64,000 nucleotides of DNA from Caldimonas thermodepolymerans (lineage in GTDB: Bacteria > Pseudomonadota > Gammaproteobacteria > Burkholderiales > Burkholderiaceae_C), in contig NZ_CP064338.1 of assembly GCF_015476235.1 (NCBI RefSeq), forward strand, positions 1,054,001 through 1,118,000, written 5' to 3'. Each line of letters begins with the position of its first letter. Positions within the stretch are counted from its first letter, which is position 1. The notes under the pieces were generated by a model. It saw nothing but the letters and a program-made list of their open reading frames with translations. It ran no database searches and was not told the origin of the DNA. Made by a program: the position numbers and the translations under genes. This document shows positions 53,061 through 62,346 of the stretch, piece by piece.

Positions 53061-53746
53061 GCGCGCCCCAGCCAGCGGCGGGTGCGCCGCTCCAGCAGCC
53101 CGGACAGCACCAGCGCGCCCAGCGCCAGCGCCATCGACAGCGCCACCAGGCGCAGTGCCAGCGCGTCGCCGTCGGGCGTCTGCGTGGCGGTGTAGATCGC
53201 CAGCGGCAGCGTGCGCGTCTCGCCCTCGACGTTGGAGGCGAAGGTGATGGTGGCGCCGAACTCGCCGAGGCTGGCGGCGAACGCCATCATGCAGCCCGAC
53301 AGGATGCCCGGCAGCATCAGCGGCAGCGTGACCGTGGCGAAGGCGTCCCAGCGCCCGGCGCCGAGCGTGCGCGCGGCGACTTCCAGCCCGCGGTCCACCG
53401 CCTCCAGCGACAGGCGGATCGCGCGCACCATCAGCGGGAAGGCCATCACCGCGGCGGCGACCACGGCGCCCTCGGTCGTGAAGATCAGCTGAATGTCGAA
53501 CTGCTGGTGGAGCCAGCGCCCGAGCGGCGCGCGCGTGCCCAGCGTGATCAGCAGCAGGTAGCCGACCACCACCGGCGGCAGCACCAGCGGTGCATGCACC
53601 AGGGCTTCCAGCAGCGCCTTGCCGGGCAGCCGGCTGCGCGACAGCAGCCAGGCCACGCCGATCGCGGGCGGCAGGCACAGCAGCGTGGCCCAGGCCGCCA
53701 CCTGCAGGCTCAGGCACAGGGCTTCCCGTTCGAGGTCGGTCAGCAT
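53057..53746 (-). CDS. modB: Molybdate ABC transporter permease
   Basis: This 229-aa permease has five to six helices and the ModB wording VHAPLVLPPVVVGYLLLITLG, an EAA loop (EVAARTLGAGRWDAFATVTLP) and SLGEFGATITFASN near the end. The ATG at 53746 (MLTDLEREALCLSLQVA) is preferred; the frame remains open upstream. modC is translationally coupled. The gene ahead on this strand encodes a small exported protein, not ModA, so the periplasmic binding protein is not encoded in the usual place. Confidence 0.92.
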   Translation of the reverse strand: MLTDLEREALCLSLQVAAWATLLCLPPAIGVAWLLSRSRLPGKALLEALVHAPLVLPPVVVGYLLLITLGTRAPLGRWLHQQFDIQLIFTTEGAVVAAAVMAFPLMVRAIRLSLEAVDRGLEVAARTLGAGRWDAFATVTLPLMLPGILSGCMMAFAASLGEFGATITFASNVEGETRTLPLAIYTATQTPDGDALALRLVALSMALALGALVLSGLLERRTRRWLGRA

Positions 53747-53946
53747 GGGCGGCAGGTCCCGGCGGGGAATCGGCAGGGCAGCAGGCAGGTCATCGGCGTC
53801 GCAGCGGTCGGCGACCCGAAGTCTATCCATTGCCCGCGGCGCGTGTGCGGCCGGGGCGCACGAAGGCGTGCCCGCCCGCGCCCGCCGCGGGGGACGGCCA
53901 TTCCTGCCGCCGCACGGCAGCCCGTGCAGGAGTCGCCTGGCGGGGC

Positions 53947-54354
53947 TCAGCGCATCATGAAGCCGGCGCAGCGCGCGCCGCGGACCGCCAGGATGACCAG
54001 CAGGTCGTCGTCGCTGCGGTCGGGGTCGACGCGGTACAGGTGCACGTCCATGCCGCCCTTGCGGTAGCGGCCAAGGTAATCGGATCCATAACCCGGGCCG
54101 AGCACCGGCTGCACCGCCTTGCTGACCTCGGCCAGCGTCTCGGGCGTGACCGCGGCGCGCACGTCCTCGTGGCAGACGCGGTGGAAGTCTTCCACCTTGT
54201 TCTGCACCGTGGCCTGCATCAGCGTCTCGTACATGCGCTGCACGTCGGCGGGGGCGGTCGGCCCGCCCTGCGCGGTGGCGGCACCGGCGGCGGCGAGGGT
54301 CAGGACGGCGGCGGCGAGGCCGCGTTTCATGGGGGATGCGGTTCGTGAGCTCAT
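53947..54354 (-). CDS. Small exported protein of unknown function
   Basis: This 135-aa protein has a signal peptide (MKRGLAAAVLTLAAAGAATAQG after a short MSSRTASP lead) and a mature part of about 105 residues with two Cys (HRVCHEDV and GARCAGF), which may form a disulfide. QRMYETLMQATVQNKVEDF looks helical, while MDVHLYRVDPDRSDDDLLVILAV looks like a beta hairpin. No family recognised. ATG 54354 follows GGGGGA by seven bases; 54330 is an alternative. It lies between tRNA-Thr and modB with 200 non-coding bases before modB, so it is probably not part of the molybdate operon. Confidence 0.65.
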   Translation of the reverse strand: MSSRTASPMKRGLAAAVLTLAAAGAATAQGGPTAPADVQRMYETLMQATVQNKVEDFHRVCHEDVRAAVTPETLAEVSKAVQPVLGPGYGSDYLGRYRKGGMDVHLYRVDPDRSDDDLLVILAVRGARCAGFMMR

Positions 54355-54422
54355 GCGGATTCCCCCAGCAACCGGCACGCCCGCGCACGTGCCACCGGTG
54401 TATTTGCTGCGCCTGAATGCAA

Positions 54423-54454
54423 CAAGGGCCTGGCGGTTGCCCGTCAGGCCCTTG
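54423..54454 (-). terminator. Terminator-like hairpin after tRNA-Thr
   Basis: A perfect 10-bp stem, CAAGGGCCTG/CAGGCCCTTG with a 12-base loop, lies 14 bases beyond the tRNA 3' end on the minus strand. The sequence after it there (TTGCATT) is only modestly T-rich, so efficiency is uncertain. Confidence 0.55.
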
Positions 54455-54467
54455 GGGAGGTGTCTCA

Positions 54468-54543
54468 TGGTGCCGGTGACCGGATTCGAACTGGTGACCT
54501 TCGCATTACGAATGCGCTGCTCTACCAACTGAGCTACACCGGC
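54468..54543 (-). tRNA. tRNA-Thr (anticodon CGU)
   Basis: This is a 76-base tRNA with acceptor stem GCCGGTG/CACCGGC, D-arm AGCTCAGTTGGTAGAGC, anticodon region GCATTCGTAATGC (CGU) and T-loop GTTCGAATC. CCA is encoded after discriminator A. It is close to the canonical proteobacterial tRNA-Thr(CGU). Confidence 0.96.
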
Positions 54544-54590
54544 AAAGAGACAGCGATTCTAGCAAATTTCGCCGTCGTCGCGGAAGGGGC

Positions 54591-55604
54591 TCATTGCGCG
54601 GCTTCGCGGTGGTAGGCGGTGACGCGCTCGACCTCGTTCTTCGAGCCTAGGATCACGCTGACGCGCTCGTGCAGCTTGGTCGGCTGGATGTCCAGGATGC
54701 GCTGCAGGCCGTTGGTCGCGGCGCCGCCGGCCTGCTCGACGATGAAGCTCATCGGGTTGGCCTCGTACATCAGGCGCAGCTTGCCGGGCTTGTCGGGCTC
54801 GCGCTTGTCCCAGGGGTACATGAAGATGCCGCCGCGCGTGAGGATGCGGTGCACGTCGGCCACCATCGAGGCGATCCAGCGCATGTTGAAGTCCTTGCCG
54901 CGCGGACCTTCCTTGCCGGCCAGGCACTCGTCGATGTAGCGCCGCACGGGCGGGGCCCAGTGGCGCATGTTGCTCATGTTGATCGCGAATTCCTTGGTGT
55001 CCTCGGGGATCGTGACCTGGTCCTGCGTCAGCACCCAGGAACCCTGCTCGCGGTCCAGCGTGAACATCGCAACGCCGTCGCCCACGGTCAGCACCAGCGT
55101 GGTCTGCGGGCCGTAGATGCAGTAGCCGGCGGCGGCCTGCTGGCGGCCGGGCTGGAGGAAGTCCTGCTCGCTGACGCCGGCGTGGTCGTCGGGCTTCTTC
55201 AGCACCGAGAAGATCGTGCCGATGCTGACGTTGACGTCGATGTTGGACGAACCGTCCAGCGGGTCGAACAGCAGCAGGTATTCGCCGCGCGGGAAGCGGT
55301 TGGGCACCAGGTAGATGCCTTCCATCTCCTCCGACGCCATCGCGGCGAGGTGACCGCCCCATTCGTTGGCCTCGATCAGCACCTCGTTGCAGATGACGTC
55401 CAGCTTCTTCTGGACCTCGCCCTGCACGTTCTCGGTGCCGGCGCTGCCCAGCACGTCGCCGAGCGCGCCCTTGTTGACGCTGATCGCGATGCGCTTGCAC
55501 GCGCGCGCGACGACCTCGATCAGCAGGCGCAGCTGGGCGGGGATGTGCCCGTGCAGGCGCTGCTGCTCGACCAGGTACTGGGTGAGGCTGATGCGTTTAC
55601 CCAT
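54591..55604 (-). CDS. fbp: Fructose-1,6-bisphosphatase class I
   Basis: This 337-aa enzyme of gluconeogenesis (and of the Calvin cycle, where present) starts [39 protein letters not shown] is the metal/substrate site (FDPLDGSSN). [16 protein letters not shown] and [18 protein letters not shown] are further class I signatures. The length fits the family. It lies 25 bases after pepN on the same strand and is followed by tRNA-Thr after a short gap, so it closes the prfB-pepN-fbp run. Confidence 0.96.
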   Translation of the reverse strand: MGKRISLTQYLVEQQRLHGHIPAQLRLLIEVVARACKRIAISVNKGALGDVLGSAGTENVQGEVQKKLDVICNEVLIEANEWGGHLAAMASEEMEGIYLVPNRFPRGEYLLLFDPLDGSSNIDVNVSIGTIFSVLKKPDDHAGVSEQDFLQPGRQQAAAGYCIYGPQTTLVLTVGDGVAMFTLDREQGSWVLTQDQVTIPEDTKEFAINMSNMRHWAPPVRRYIDECLAGKEGPRGKDFNMRWIASMVADVHRILTRGGIFMYPWDKREPDKPGKLRLMYEANPMSFIVEQAGGAATNGLQRILDIQPTKLHERVSVILGSKNEVERVTAYHREAAQ

Positions 55605-55629
55605 GGCAAAGCTCCGTGATGGTGGAATC

Positions 55630-58302
55630 TCAATCGGCCAGCGCGCGGGTGACGATCTCGCGCACGTCGTCGCTCAGCTCGGCCTTGGCCGCCACGCGCG
55701 CGATCGCCTCGCGGGCGGCGCTGCGGTAGGGCTCGGCCAGCTGCTTCCAGCGGTCCAGCGCACGCGCCAGGCGCGCGGCGAGCTGCGGGTTGATCGCGTC
55801 GAGCTCGAGCACGCGGTCGGCCCAGAACACGTAGCCGGCAGCGTCGGTGCGGTGGAAGGCCGCCGGGTTGGAGAAGCACAGCGCCGTGACCAGGCTGCGC
55901 GCGCGGTTCGGGTTGCGCAGCGAGAAGTCGGGATGCGACATCAGCTGCTTCACCCGCGCGAACACGCGACCCTCCTTCTCGGGGGCGGTGGCCTGCAGCG
56001 CGAACCACTTGTCGACCACCAGCGCCTCGTCCTTGAACTGGGCGTGGAAGCGCTCCAGCGCCGGCTCGGCCAGCTCGCTGTGCGAGCCGACCAGCGCGCT
56101 GAGCGCGCCCAGGCGGTCGGTCATGTTGCCGGCGTCCTTGAAGCGCTGGTAGGCCTTGCCCGGCCACACCGGGGCGTTGGACGGCACGGCGGCCAGGCAC
56201 AGGTAGGCCAGCGCCAGGTTGGCCAGGGCGCGGCGGCCGGCCGAGACCGGGTCGGGCGCGTAGGCACCGGTGTCCTTGTGCGTCTCCCAGGCCCATTCCC
56301 AGTCGGCCTGCAGCGCGGTGGCGAACTGCAGGCGCATCGACTCGCGCACCGCGTGGATGCGCTGCGGGTCGACTTCCTCGAGCTGCTCGGCGATGTAGCT
56401 CTCGCCGGGCAGGGTCAGCACCAGCTCCTTGAAGGCCGCGTCCAGCGTCGGATGGCGCAGCACGGCGCGCATCGCCTCGACGTAGGCGGCATCCAGCTGC
56501 AGCGTGCCGTCGCCCTTGATGGCGGCGAGCAGGCGGTTCAGCGCCAGGCGCTGGCCGGCCTCCCAGCGGTTGAACGGGTCGCTGTCGTGCGCCAGCAGGG
56601 TCAGCAGGTCGGCGTCCGAGAGGCTGTCCTCGAGGATCACCGGGGCCGAGAAGCCGCGCAGCAGCGAGGGCACCGGCTCGGCTTCGACGTTGGCGAACTC
56701 GAAGCGCTGCACGGCCTCGTGCAGCACCAGCACGCGCTCGGTGCCCACCGGGGCGTCCTCGCCGACCAGCTGCAGCGGCAGGGCCTGGCCGTCGCGGCCG
56801 ACCAGGCCCAGCGCGACCGGGATCACGAAGGGCTGCTTGACTTCCTGCCCCGGGGTGGGCGGGCAGGACTGGCTGAGCTCCAGCGTGTAGGTGCGCAGCT
56901 CGGCGTTGTACAGGCCGCGCGCCTTGACGCGCGGCGTGCCGGCCTGGCTGTACCAGCGCTTGAACTGCTCCAGTCGCTGCGCCAGGGGGCTGCCGGGGTT
57001 GGCGTCGGCGATGGCCTGGGCGAAGTCGTCGCAGGTCACGGCCTGGCCGTCATGGCGCTGGAAGTACAGTGTCATGCCGCGTGCGAAGCCGTCGCGGCCC
57101 ACCAGCGTCTGCATCATGCGCACCACCTCGGCGCCCTTGTCGTAGACCGTGGCGGTGTAGAAGTTGTCGATCGCGAGGTAGCTGTCCGGGCGCACCGGGT
57201 GGGCCATCGGGCCGGCGTCTTCCGGGAACTGGTGCGCGCGCAGCACCCGCACGTCCTCGATGCGCTTGACCGCGCGCGCGCTCGGCGAGCCGGCCAGGTC
57301 CTGGCTGAACTCCTGGTCACGGAAGACCGTCAGGCCTTCCTTGAGCGAGAGCTGGAACCAGTCGCGGCAGGTGACGCGGTTGCCGGTCCAGTTGTGGAAG
57401 TACTCGTGGCCGACCACGCTCTCGATGCCGGCATAGTCGGCGTCGGTGGCGGTCGCGGGGTTGGCGAGGACGTACTTGGTGTTGAAGATGTTCAACCCCT
57501 TGTTCTCCATCGCGCCCATGTTGAAGTCGCTGACCGCGACGATCATGAAGCGGTCCAGGTCCAGCGACAGGCCGAAGCGGCGCTCGTCCCAGGCCACCGC
57601 GGCCATCAGCGAGCGCATCGCGTGCTCGGTCTTGTCCAGGTCGCCGGCGCGCACGTAGACCTGCAGCAGATGCTCGCGGCCGCTGGCGGTGCGGATCTTC
57701 TGCTCGCGGCACACCAGGTTGGCGGCCACCAGCGCGAACAGGTAGCTGGGCTTGGGGAAGGGGTCGTGCCATTTGGCGTAGTGGCGGCCGTTGTCCAGCT
57801 CGCCGGTCTCGACCAGGTTGCCGTTGGACAGCAGCACCGGGTACTTGCTGCGGTCCGCGCGGATCGTGACGGTGTAGACCGCCATCACGTCCGGGCGGTC
57901 GAGGAAATAGGTGATGCGGCGGAAGCCCTGGGCCTCGCACTGCGTGAAGAAGCCGCCGCCCGAGGTGTACAGCCCCGACAGCTGGGTGTTCTTCTCGGGC
58001 GCGCAGGTGTTGCGCAGCTCCAGCGTGAACGGCTCCTCGGGCAGGTTCTCGAGCACCAGCTGCTGGTTCTCGACGCGGAACGAGACCGACTCGCCGTTGA
58101 CCAGCACGCGCAGCAGGTTCAGGTCCTCGCCGTCCAGGCGCAAGGGCTGCGGCGCGACGTCCGGGTTGCGCTCGACCTGCATGCGGTTGGTCACGAGCGT
58201 CTTGACCGGGTCGAGGTCGAAGCACAGTTCGACCGAGCGGATCCAGTAGGCCGGCGGGGCGTAGTCCTCGCGGCGGATCACGGTGGCGGTGCCTTCACGC
58301 AT
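55630..58302 (-). CDS. pepN: Aminopeptidase N
   Basis: This is an 890-aa M1-family zinc aminopeptidase acting in the cytoplasm on short peptides. The exopeptidase motif GAMEN ([12 protein letters not shown]) precedes the zinc site [11 protein letters not shown] at His299-Glu300-His303, and the third ligand Glu is in [13 protein letters not shown]. These positions are within two residues of E. coli PepN. The C-terminal helical domain (VNPQ-type [16 protein letters not shown]) is complete. AGGAAG lies ahead of the ATG. It follows prfB after 52 bases that include an 8-bp hairpin without a T-tract. Confidence 0.96.
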   Translation of the reverse strand: MREGTATVIRREDYAPPAYWIRSVELCFDLDPVKTLVTNRMQVERNPDVAPQPLRLDGEDLNLLRVLVNGESVSFRVENQQLVLENLPEEPFTLELRNTCAPEKNTQLSGLYTSGGGFFTQCEAQGFRRITYFLDRPDVMAVYTVTIRADRSKYPVLLSNGNLVETGELDNGRHYAKWHDPFPKPSYLFALVAANLVCREQKIRTASGREHLLQVYVRAGDLDKTEHAMRSLMAAVAWDERRFGLSLDLDRFMIVAVSDFNMGAMENKGLNIFNTKYVLANPATATDADYAGIESVVGHEYFHNWTGNRVTCRDWFQLSLKEGLTVFRDQEFSQDLAGSPSARAVKRIEDVRVLRAHQFPEDAGPMAHPVRPDSYLAIDNFYTATVYDKGAEVVRMMQTLVGRDGFARGMTLYFQRHDGQAVTCDDFAQAIADANPGSPLAQRLEQFKRWYSQAGTPRVKARGLYNAELRTYTLELSQSCPPTPGQEVKQPFVIPVALGLVGRDGQALPLQLVGEDAPVGTERVLVLHEAVQRFEFANVEAEPVPSLLRGFSAPVILEDSLSDADLLTLLAHDSDPFNRWEAGQRLALNRLLAAIKGDGTLQLDAAYVEAMRAVLRHPTLDAAFKELVLTLPGESYIAEQLEEVDPQRIHAVRESMRLQFATALQADWEWAWETHKDTGAYAPDPVSAGRRALANLALAYLCLAAVPSNAPVWPGKAYQRFKDAGNMTDRLGALSALVGSHSELAEPALERFHAQFKDEALVVDKWFALQATAPEKEGRVFARVKQLMSHPDFSLRNPNRARSLVTALCFSNPAAFHRTDAAGYVFWADRVLELDAINPQLAARLARALDRWKQLAEPYRSAAREAIARVAAKAELSDDVREIVTRALAD

Positions 58303-58354
58303 GGTGTTGTCTTCCTGTGGTCGGCCCGGCCCCTCGCGGAGGCCGGGCGGGTTC

Positions 58355-59459
58355 TTAGATGCCCTGCTTCAGCGCGGCCTCGATGAACGCGTCGAGGTCG
58401 CCGTCGAGCACCTTCTGCGTGTTCGAGATCTCGACGTTGGTGCGCAGGTCCTTGATGCGGCTCTGGTCCAGCACGTAGCTGCGGATCTGGTGGCCCCAGC
58501 CGACGTCGGTCTTGGAGTCCTCCAGCTTCTGCTGCTCGGCCATGCGCTTGCGCAGCTCGTGCTCGTACAGGCGCGAGCGCAGCATCTGCCAGGCTTCCTC
58601 GCGGTTGCGGTGCTGCGAGCGGTCGTTCTGGCACTGCACGACGATGCCGGTCGGGATGTGGGTCAGCCGCACCGCCGAGTCGGTCTTGTTGATGTGCTGG
58701 CCGCCCGCGCCGGAGGCACGGAAGGTGTCGGTGCGCACGTCGGCCGGGTTGATCTCGATCTCGATCGAGTCGTCCACCTCGGGGTAGACGAACACGCTGG
58801 CGAACGAGGTGTGGCGCCCGCCCGAGGAGTCGAACGGGCTCTTGCGCACCAGCCGGTGCACGCCGGTCTCGCTGCGCAGGTAGCCGTAGGCGTACTCGCC
58901 CTCGACCTTGATCGTGGCGCTCTTGATGCCGGCGACGTCGCCTTCGGACTCCTCCATCACCTCGGCCTTGAAGCCCTTGCGCTCGCAGTAGCGCAGGTAC
59001 TGGCGCAGCAGCATGGCGGCCCAGTCGCAGGCCTCGGTGCCGCCGGCGCCGGCCTGGATGTCGATGAAGCAGTTGTTCGGGTCGGCCGGGTTGCTGAACA
59101 TGCGGCGGAACTCGAGCTGTTCCACTTCCGCGGTCAGCTGCTGGACCTCGGCCTCGATCGCCTCGAGGCTGGCCTCGTCGCCTTCCTCGCGCGACATCTC
59201 ATAGAGCTCGGTGTTGTCCTTGAGCTCGGATTCGAGGCGGCTGATGGTCAGCACCACCGCCTCGAGCGACTTCTTCTCGCGGCCCAGATCCTGGGCGTGC
59301 TTGGGGTCGTTCCAGACCGCCGGATCCTCGAGCGCGGCGTTGACCTCGCTCAGGCGATGGGACTTGTTCTCCCAGTCAAAGATACCTCCGTAGTTCGGCG
59401 GTCCGGCGGGTCAGGTCTTCGAGCTGGGCCCCGAGGGCATTGATGCGTTCTGCGTCCAT
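58355..59459 (-). CDS. prfB: Peptide chain release factor 2 (with programmed +1 frameshift)
   Basis: Release factor 2 ends translation at UGA and UAA. It is encoded in two frames: 27 codons from ATG 59459 ([19 protein letters not shown]), an in-frame TGA at 59376-59378, then the rest in the +1 frame to 58355, totalling 367 aa. The specificity motif SPF ([15 protein letters not shown]) and catalytic GGQ ([16 protein letters not shown]) are intact, and [20 protein letters not shown] is the usual C-terminus. The main frame alone, starting near 59257, would lack the first ~67 residues. Autoregulation by RF2 supply is the known function of the shift. Confidence 0.96.
59375..59389 (-). other. prfB programmed +1 frameshift site
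   Basis: On the minus strand the sequence CGG AGG TAT CTT TGA C has all known elements: a Shine-Dalgarno-like GGAGG, the slippery CTT and an in-frame TGA followed by C, the weakest stop context. Slippage by +1 reads CTT then GAC (Asp). It matches the conserved RF2 recoding signal. Confidence 0.95.
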
Positions 59460-59518
59460 GGTGTGCTGTCCTTGTCGAAACCTTCGATTTTCTCATGCGC
59501 CCGCCGCATGGGCATCGG

Positions 59519-60448
59519 TCAGTCCCCGGGGGCGTCGAGGAAGGCCTCGATGCGCCGCGCCAGCGCCTCCGGCTGGTCGTGGTGCAGCATGTGCCCGGCC
59601 GGGCTCAGCACGTGCCGCTCGACGCGCGGCACCACCGCCAGGCGCGCCTCGAACTCGGTGCGCGGGTAGCGGTCGCCCCACCACCGGGCGACGTCGGTGC
59701 GGTCGCCCTCGACCCACAGCACCGGCGCGCCGATGCGCTGCCAGCAGGCCAGCACCTCCTCCTTGCGGTAGAGCACCGGGTTGACCCGCTTGTGCGCCGG
59801 GTCGCCCAAGATGACCCATTGGCCGCTGGCCTCGTCGCGCCGCGCCCAGTGCTGCGCGAGCCAGGCGGCGCGGTCGGGGCGCAGCAGGGGGTTGTTGCGG
59901 CACAGGCGCTCGGCCACCGCCTGCGGCGAGTCGTAGCTGCGCAGCCGCTGCGGGACCTTCAGCTCGTCCAGCCAGCGCCGGTAGCGCGACGGCGCCTCGT
60001 CCGGCGTGTTGCCGGGCATGCCGAAGCCCTCCAGGTTGACCAGCCGCCGGATGCGCTCCGGCCGGATGCCGGCATACAGCATCGCGACGTTGCCGCCCAT
60101 GCTGTGCCCGAGCAGGTCGACCGGCTGGCCGGGGGCGAGCTGGTCCAGCAGCGCGTCCAGGTCGGCCAGGTAGTCGGCGAACCAGTAGGTGTCCGTGCCG
60201 GGCGCCTCGGTCAGCCCGAAGCCGCGCCAGTCCGGCGCGACCACGTGCCGCGGCGCGGCCAGCGCGTCGACGACGAACTGGAACGAGGCGCCCACGTCCA
60301 TCCAGCCGTGCAGCATCACCAGCGGCGGACGTTCGGCACAGGCCAGGGCCGGGTCGCCCCAGCGGCGGACGTGGTAGCGCAGGCCGCGCACCGGCACGGT
60401 CTGGCTGGTGGACGGGCACAGGGGAACGTAGGGCTCGAATGGCGTCAT
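59519..60448 (-). CDS. Alpha/beta hydrolase
   Basis: This 309-aa alpha/beta-fold hydrolase has the oxyanion segment MLHGWMDVGASFQ (about 45-57) and nucleophile elbow LGHSMGGN (Ser about 120). A likely acid lies in VLWVEGDRTDVARWW and the His in SPAGHMLHHDQPEALA. Substrate unknown; close relatives are annotated as esterases or epoxide-hydrolase-like proteins. ATG 60448 gives MTPFEPYVPLCPSTS. It is transcribed away from the next gene and lies 59 bases after prfB reading the other way round, i.e. it precedes prfB on the minus strand and could be co-transcribed with it. Confidence 0.85.
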   Translation of the reverse strand: MTPFEPYVPLCPSTSQTVPVRGLRYHVRRWGDPALACAERPPLVMLHGWMDVGASFQFVVDALAAPRHVVAPDWRGFGLTEAPGTDTYWFADYLADLDALLDQLAPGQPVDLLGHSMGGNVAMLYAGIRPERIRRLVNLEGFGMPGNTPDEAPSRYRRWLDELKVPQRLRSYDSPQAVAERLCRNNPLLRPDRAAWLAQHWARRDEASGQWVILGDPAHKRVNPVLYRKEEVLACWQRIGAPVLWVEGDRTDVARWWGDRYPRTEFEARLAVVPRVERHVLSPAGHMLHHDQPEALARRIEAFLDAPGD

Positions 60449-60499
60449 GGTCGTGACATGTTGACCGAAAACGGCGCATCGTGCCGGCGGCCTGCTCCC

Positions 60500-60505
60500 T
60501 ATAAT
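60500..60505 (+). promoter_or_regulatory. -10 element before the ParB/Srx-like gene
   Basis: A perfect TATAAT stands 27 bases before the ATG at 60533. A TTGACC at 60461-60466 is too far (33 bases) to be its -35, so the second promoter half is not identified. Confidence 0.45.
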
Positions 60506-60532
60506 GCGCCGCCGCTTCGACCAGAACCAGAC

Positions 60533-61339
60533 ATGCCGGGATTGAAGAAGTTGTTGCGCCGGTGGCGAAGCCCCAGGGTCCGCGAACACAGCATCGATGC
60601 TCCGATCACCTCGCGCGAGGACGTCGAGAGATGGGCCATGTGGAGCCGCCACGGCGAGAAGGTGGTCCTGCATGTGCCGGTCGAACGCCTCGTGATGCAG
60701 GGGGCGCTGCGCTACGCGGACACCGCCTCGCATCCGTTCCTCAGGGCCCTGGACGAAGGGGCCAGTGCGCTGCAGGCGTATTACGCCCAACGGCAGCCGC
60801 GCTCGTTCTGCGAGTTCTACGGCGTGTCGCCCACGGTGGCGGCGGACGAGCAGGTGCCCTGTTGGGAGCTGCCGTGGCTGCACCGCCTCCGGCGGGTGCC
60901 ACCCCCCGGTGAGGCCGGCCTGGGTGCCGAGCACGGGGTGTCCTACTACGGGCCGGCGAGCCCCCGGAAGGTGGAGGTGGAATACCAGCGGCTGGCCTCG
61001 CTGAAGCAGCGCGTGCTCCGGATGGGGTACCTGCCGGAGGTCTACGGCCACATCGTCGGCTTCTTCATGCTGGACGATGCGGGCGAATACCGGTTCTTCG
61101 TGCGCGGGGGCAAGCATCGCACCGCGGTGCTGGCGCACCTGGGGCACCGTTCCATCCCGGTGACGTTCAAGCCCGACTGGCCCCGGATGGTGCGCGAGCG
61201 CGACGCCGCGTACTGGCCGCTGGTCGAGGACGGGGTACTGTCGGAGACCGTCGCGCGGGCTGCGTTCCGCCGCTACACCGGCCCCGGGTGGCCGTGGGCG
61301 ACCACCACCGAGCCGGAACGTGCCGTGGAGATGGCGTAG
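60533..61339 (+). CDS. Hypothetical protein with ParB/sulfiredoxin-like motif
   Basis: This 268-aa protein has no clear homologue that I can name. A basic start (MPGLKKLLRRWRSPRVREH) leads to a central region. Near residue 190 is FFVRGGKHRTAVLAHLGHRS followed by IPVTF, which resembles the GxHR-type phosphoryl motif of the ParB/Srx fold, where such proteins bind CTP or phosphates. The C-terminal third is Trp/Arg-rich. There is no signal peptide or membrane helix. It is divergent from the hydrolase gene and points towards a minus-strand glycosyltransferase run, so a role in polysaccharide synthesis is possible but only by location. Confidence 0.65.
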   Translation: MPGLKKLLRRWRSPRVREHSIDAPITSREDVERWAMWSRHGEKVVLHVPVERLVMQGALRYADTASHPFLRALDEGASALQAYYAQRQPRSFCEFYGVSPTVAADEQVPCWELPWLHRLRRVPPPGEAGLGAEHGVSYYGPASPRKVEVEYQRLASLKQRVLRMGYLPEVYGHIVGFFMLDDAGEYRFFVRGGKHRTAVLAHLGHRSIPVTFKPDWPRMVRERDAAYWPLVEDGVLSETVARAAFRRYTGPGWPWATTTEPERAVEMA

Positions 61340-61545
61340 CTGCCCGTTCCCGCAGGTTCCAGTACCCCGCTGCCGACCCGAGGAGGGCGGCCCGGCGCGT
61401 GGTCGTGACGCGGCCGTGTGTGCATCAGGAGCAGTCCGGAAGAACGGCGAGAGACTGAGCCGGCTGGGCCCTTGCCAGGGAGGAGTCCATCTTCTTTCCC
61501 CCCGCGAGGGAACACCGCTTCCTGTCCCTCGGCCGGATCGCCGCG
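61340..61545. other. Intergenic region between convergent genes
   Basis: These 206 bases separate the ParB/Srx-like gene from a convergent glycosyltransferase gene. I see no tRNA, strong terminator with T-tract, repeat or credible small gene. Confidence 0.6.
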
Positions 61546-62337
61546 TCAGGCCTGGCGGCCGGGGCCGCCCAGCCATTCGCGCTTGAGTTCCCGGGTGGGT
61601 ACCGGCGAACGCCAGCGTCCGTGGGCCCAGTCGCGCAGGCGTATGCGCCAGAAGTGGTGGAAGGGGTCGAATGCCTCGTGCATGCGCGGCTCGCCGTGGA
61701 ACTTCACGATCACTGCCTCGTCGACCATCCGGCGCGCCAGCCCGGGATCGCGCCGGCCGGTGCGCACCGCCTGCTTGTAGCTGATCACCTGTCCCGCCGG
61801 GAACAGATCGACGCGCGCCTGTGCGCCCCGCCGGGCGATCACGGCGTGCAGGAACTCCTGGTCGCCCAGGACCTTCTGCGGGTACCGTTCTCCGGCGACG
61901 AAGGCGTCGTAGACGAAGCGCAGCGGCTGCGGCCGGATGCGCATCACGCTGGAGTTGTAGCCCTCGTGGTGCCAGTCGTCGACGATGACCAGATCCTTGT
62001 CGCTGCCCGTGGCGAACTCGAGCAGCGGCCGCATGGCGCTCCGGATCACCAGCGTGAGGTCGAGGTAGAGGAACTCCTCGAAGGGCAGGTAGGCCGGGTT
62101 GAACAGCCCGAGCTTGCGGGTGGTGGTCCGCATGCCGGGCCGGTCCAGCTCGCTCCAGCCGGCGCAGTCCCGGGTCTCCACGGCCGCCGGCAGCCGACGC
62201 GCGCGGTCGGTGTAGCAATAGAGCTGGAACGGGCGGTCGCAGTGCCGGCCGAGCATCTCGTACATGCGGCTGACGTACTGGTCGCCCAGACCGTAGAAGT
62301 CACCCAGTGCGAGGCAGACGATGGGAAGCGTGGACAC
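61546..62337 (-). CDS. Putative glycosyltransferase (GT-A-like)
   Basis: This 263-aa protein has the pattern of a small GT-A-fold glycosyltransferase. VCLALGDFYGLGDQYVSRMY starts strand 1, FQLYCYTDRARRLP follows, and FEEFLYLDLTLVIRS holds the metal-site region, though it reads LDL rather than a strict DxD. EGYNSSVMRI and KVLGDQEFLHAVIARRG are the acceptor-side motifs, and VIVKFHGEPRMHE ends the core. It has no signal peptide. It runs in the same direction as the next two polysaccharide genes, nine bases after the first of them. The sugar is unknown. Confidence 0.7.
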   Translation of the reverse strand: MSTLPIVCLALGDFYGLGDQYVSRMYEMLGRHCDRPFQLYCYTDRARRLPAAVETRDCAGWSELDRPGMRTTTRKLGLFNPAYLPFEEFLYLDLTLVIRSAMRPLLEFATGSDKDLVIVDDWHHEGYNSSVMRIRPQPLRFVYDAFVAGERYPQKVLGDQEFLHAVIARRGAQARVDLFPAGQVISYKQAVRTGRRDPGLARRMVDEAVIVKFHGEPRMHEAFDPFHHFWRIRLRDWAHGRWRSPVPTRELKREWLGGPGRQA

Positions 62338-62346
62338 GGGTGCAGT

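Noticed and set aside
58324..58348. Terminator between prfB and pepN
   Set aside because: An 8-bp GC stem is present, but no T-tract follows on the minus strand and the pepN ribosome-binding site comes directly after it, so co-transcription remains likely.
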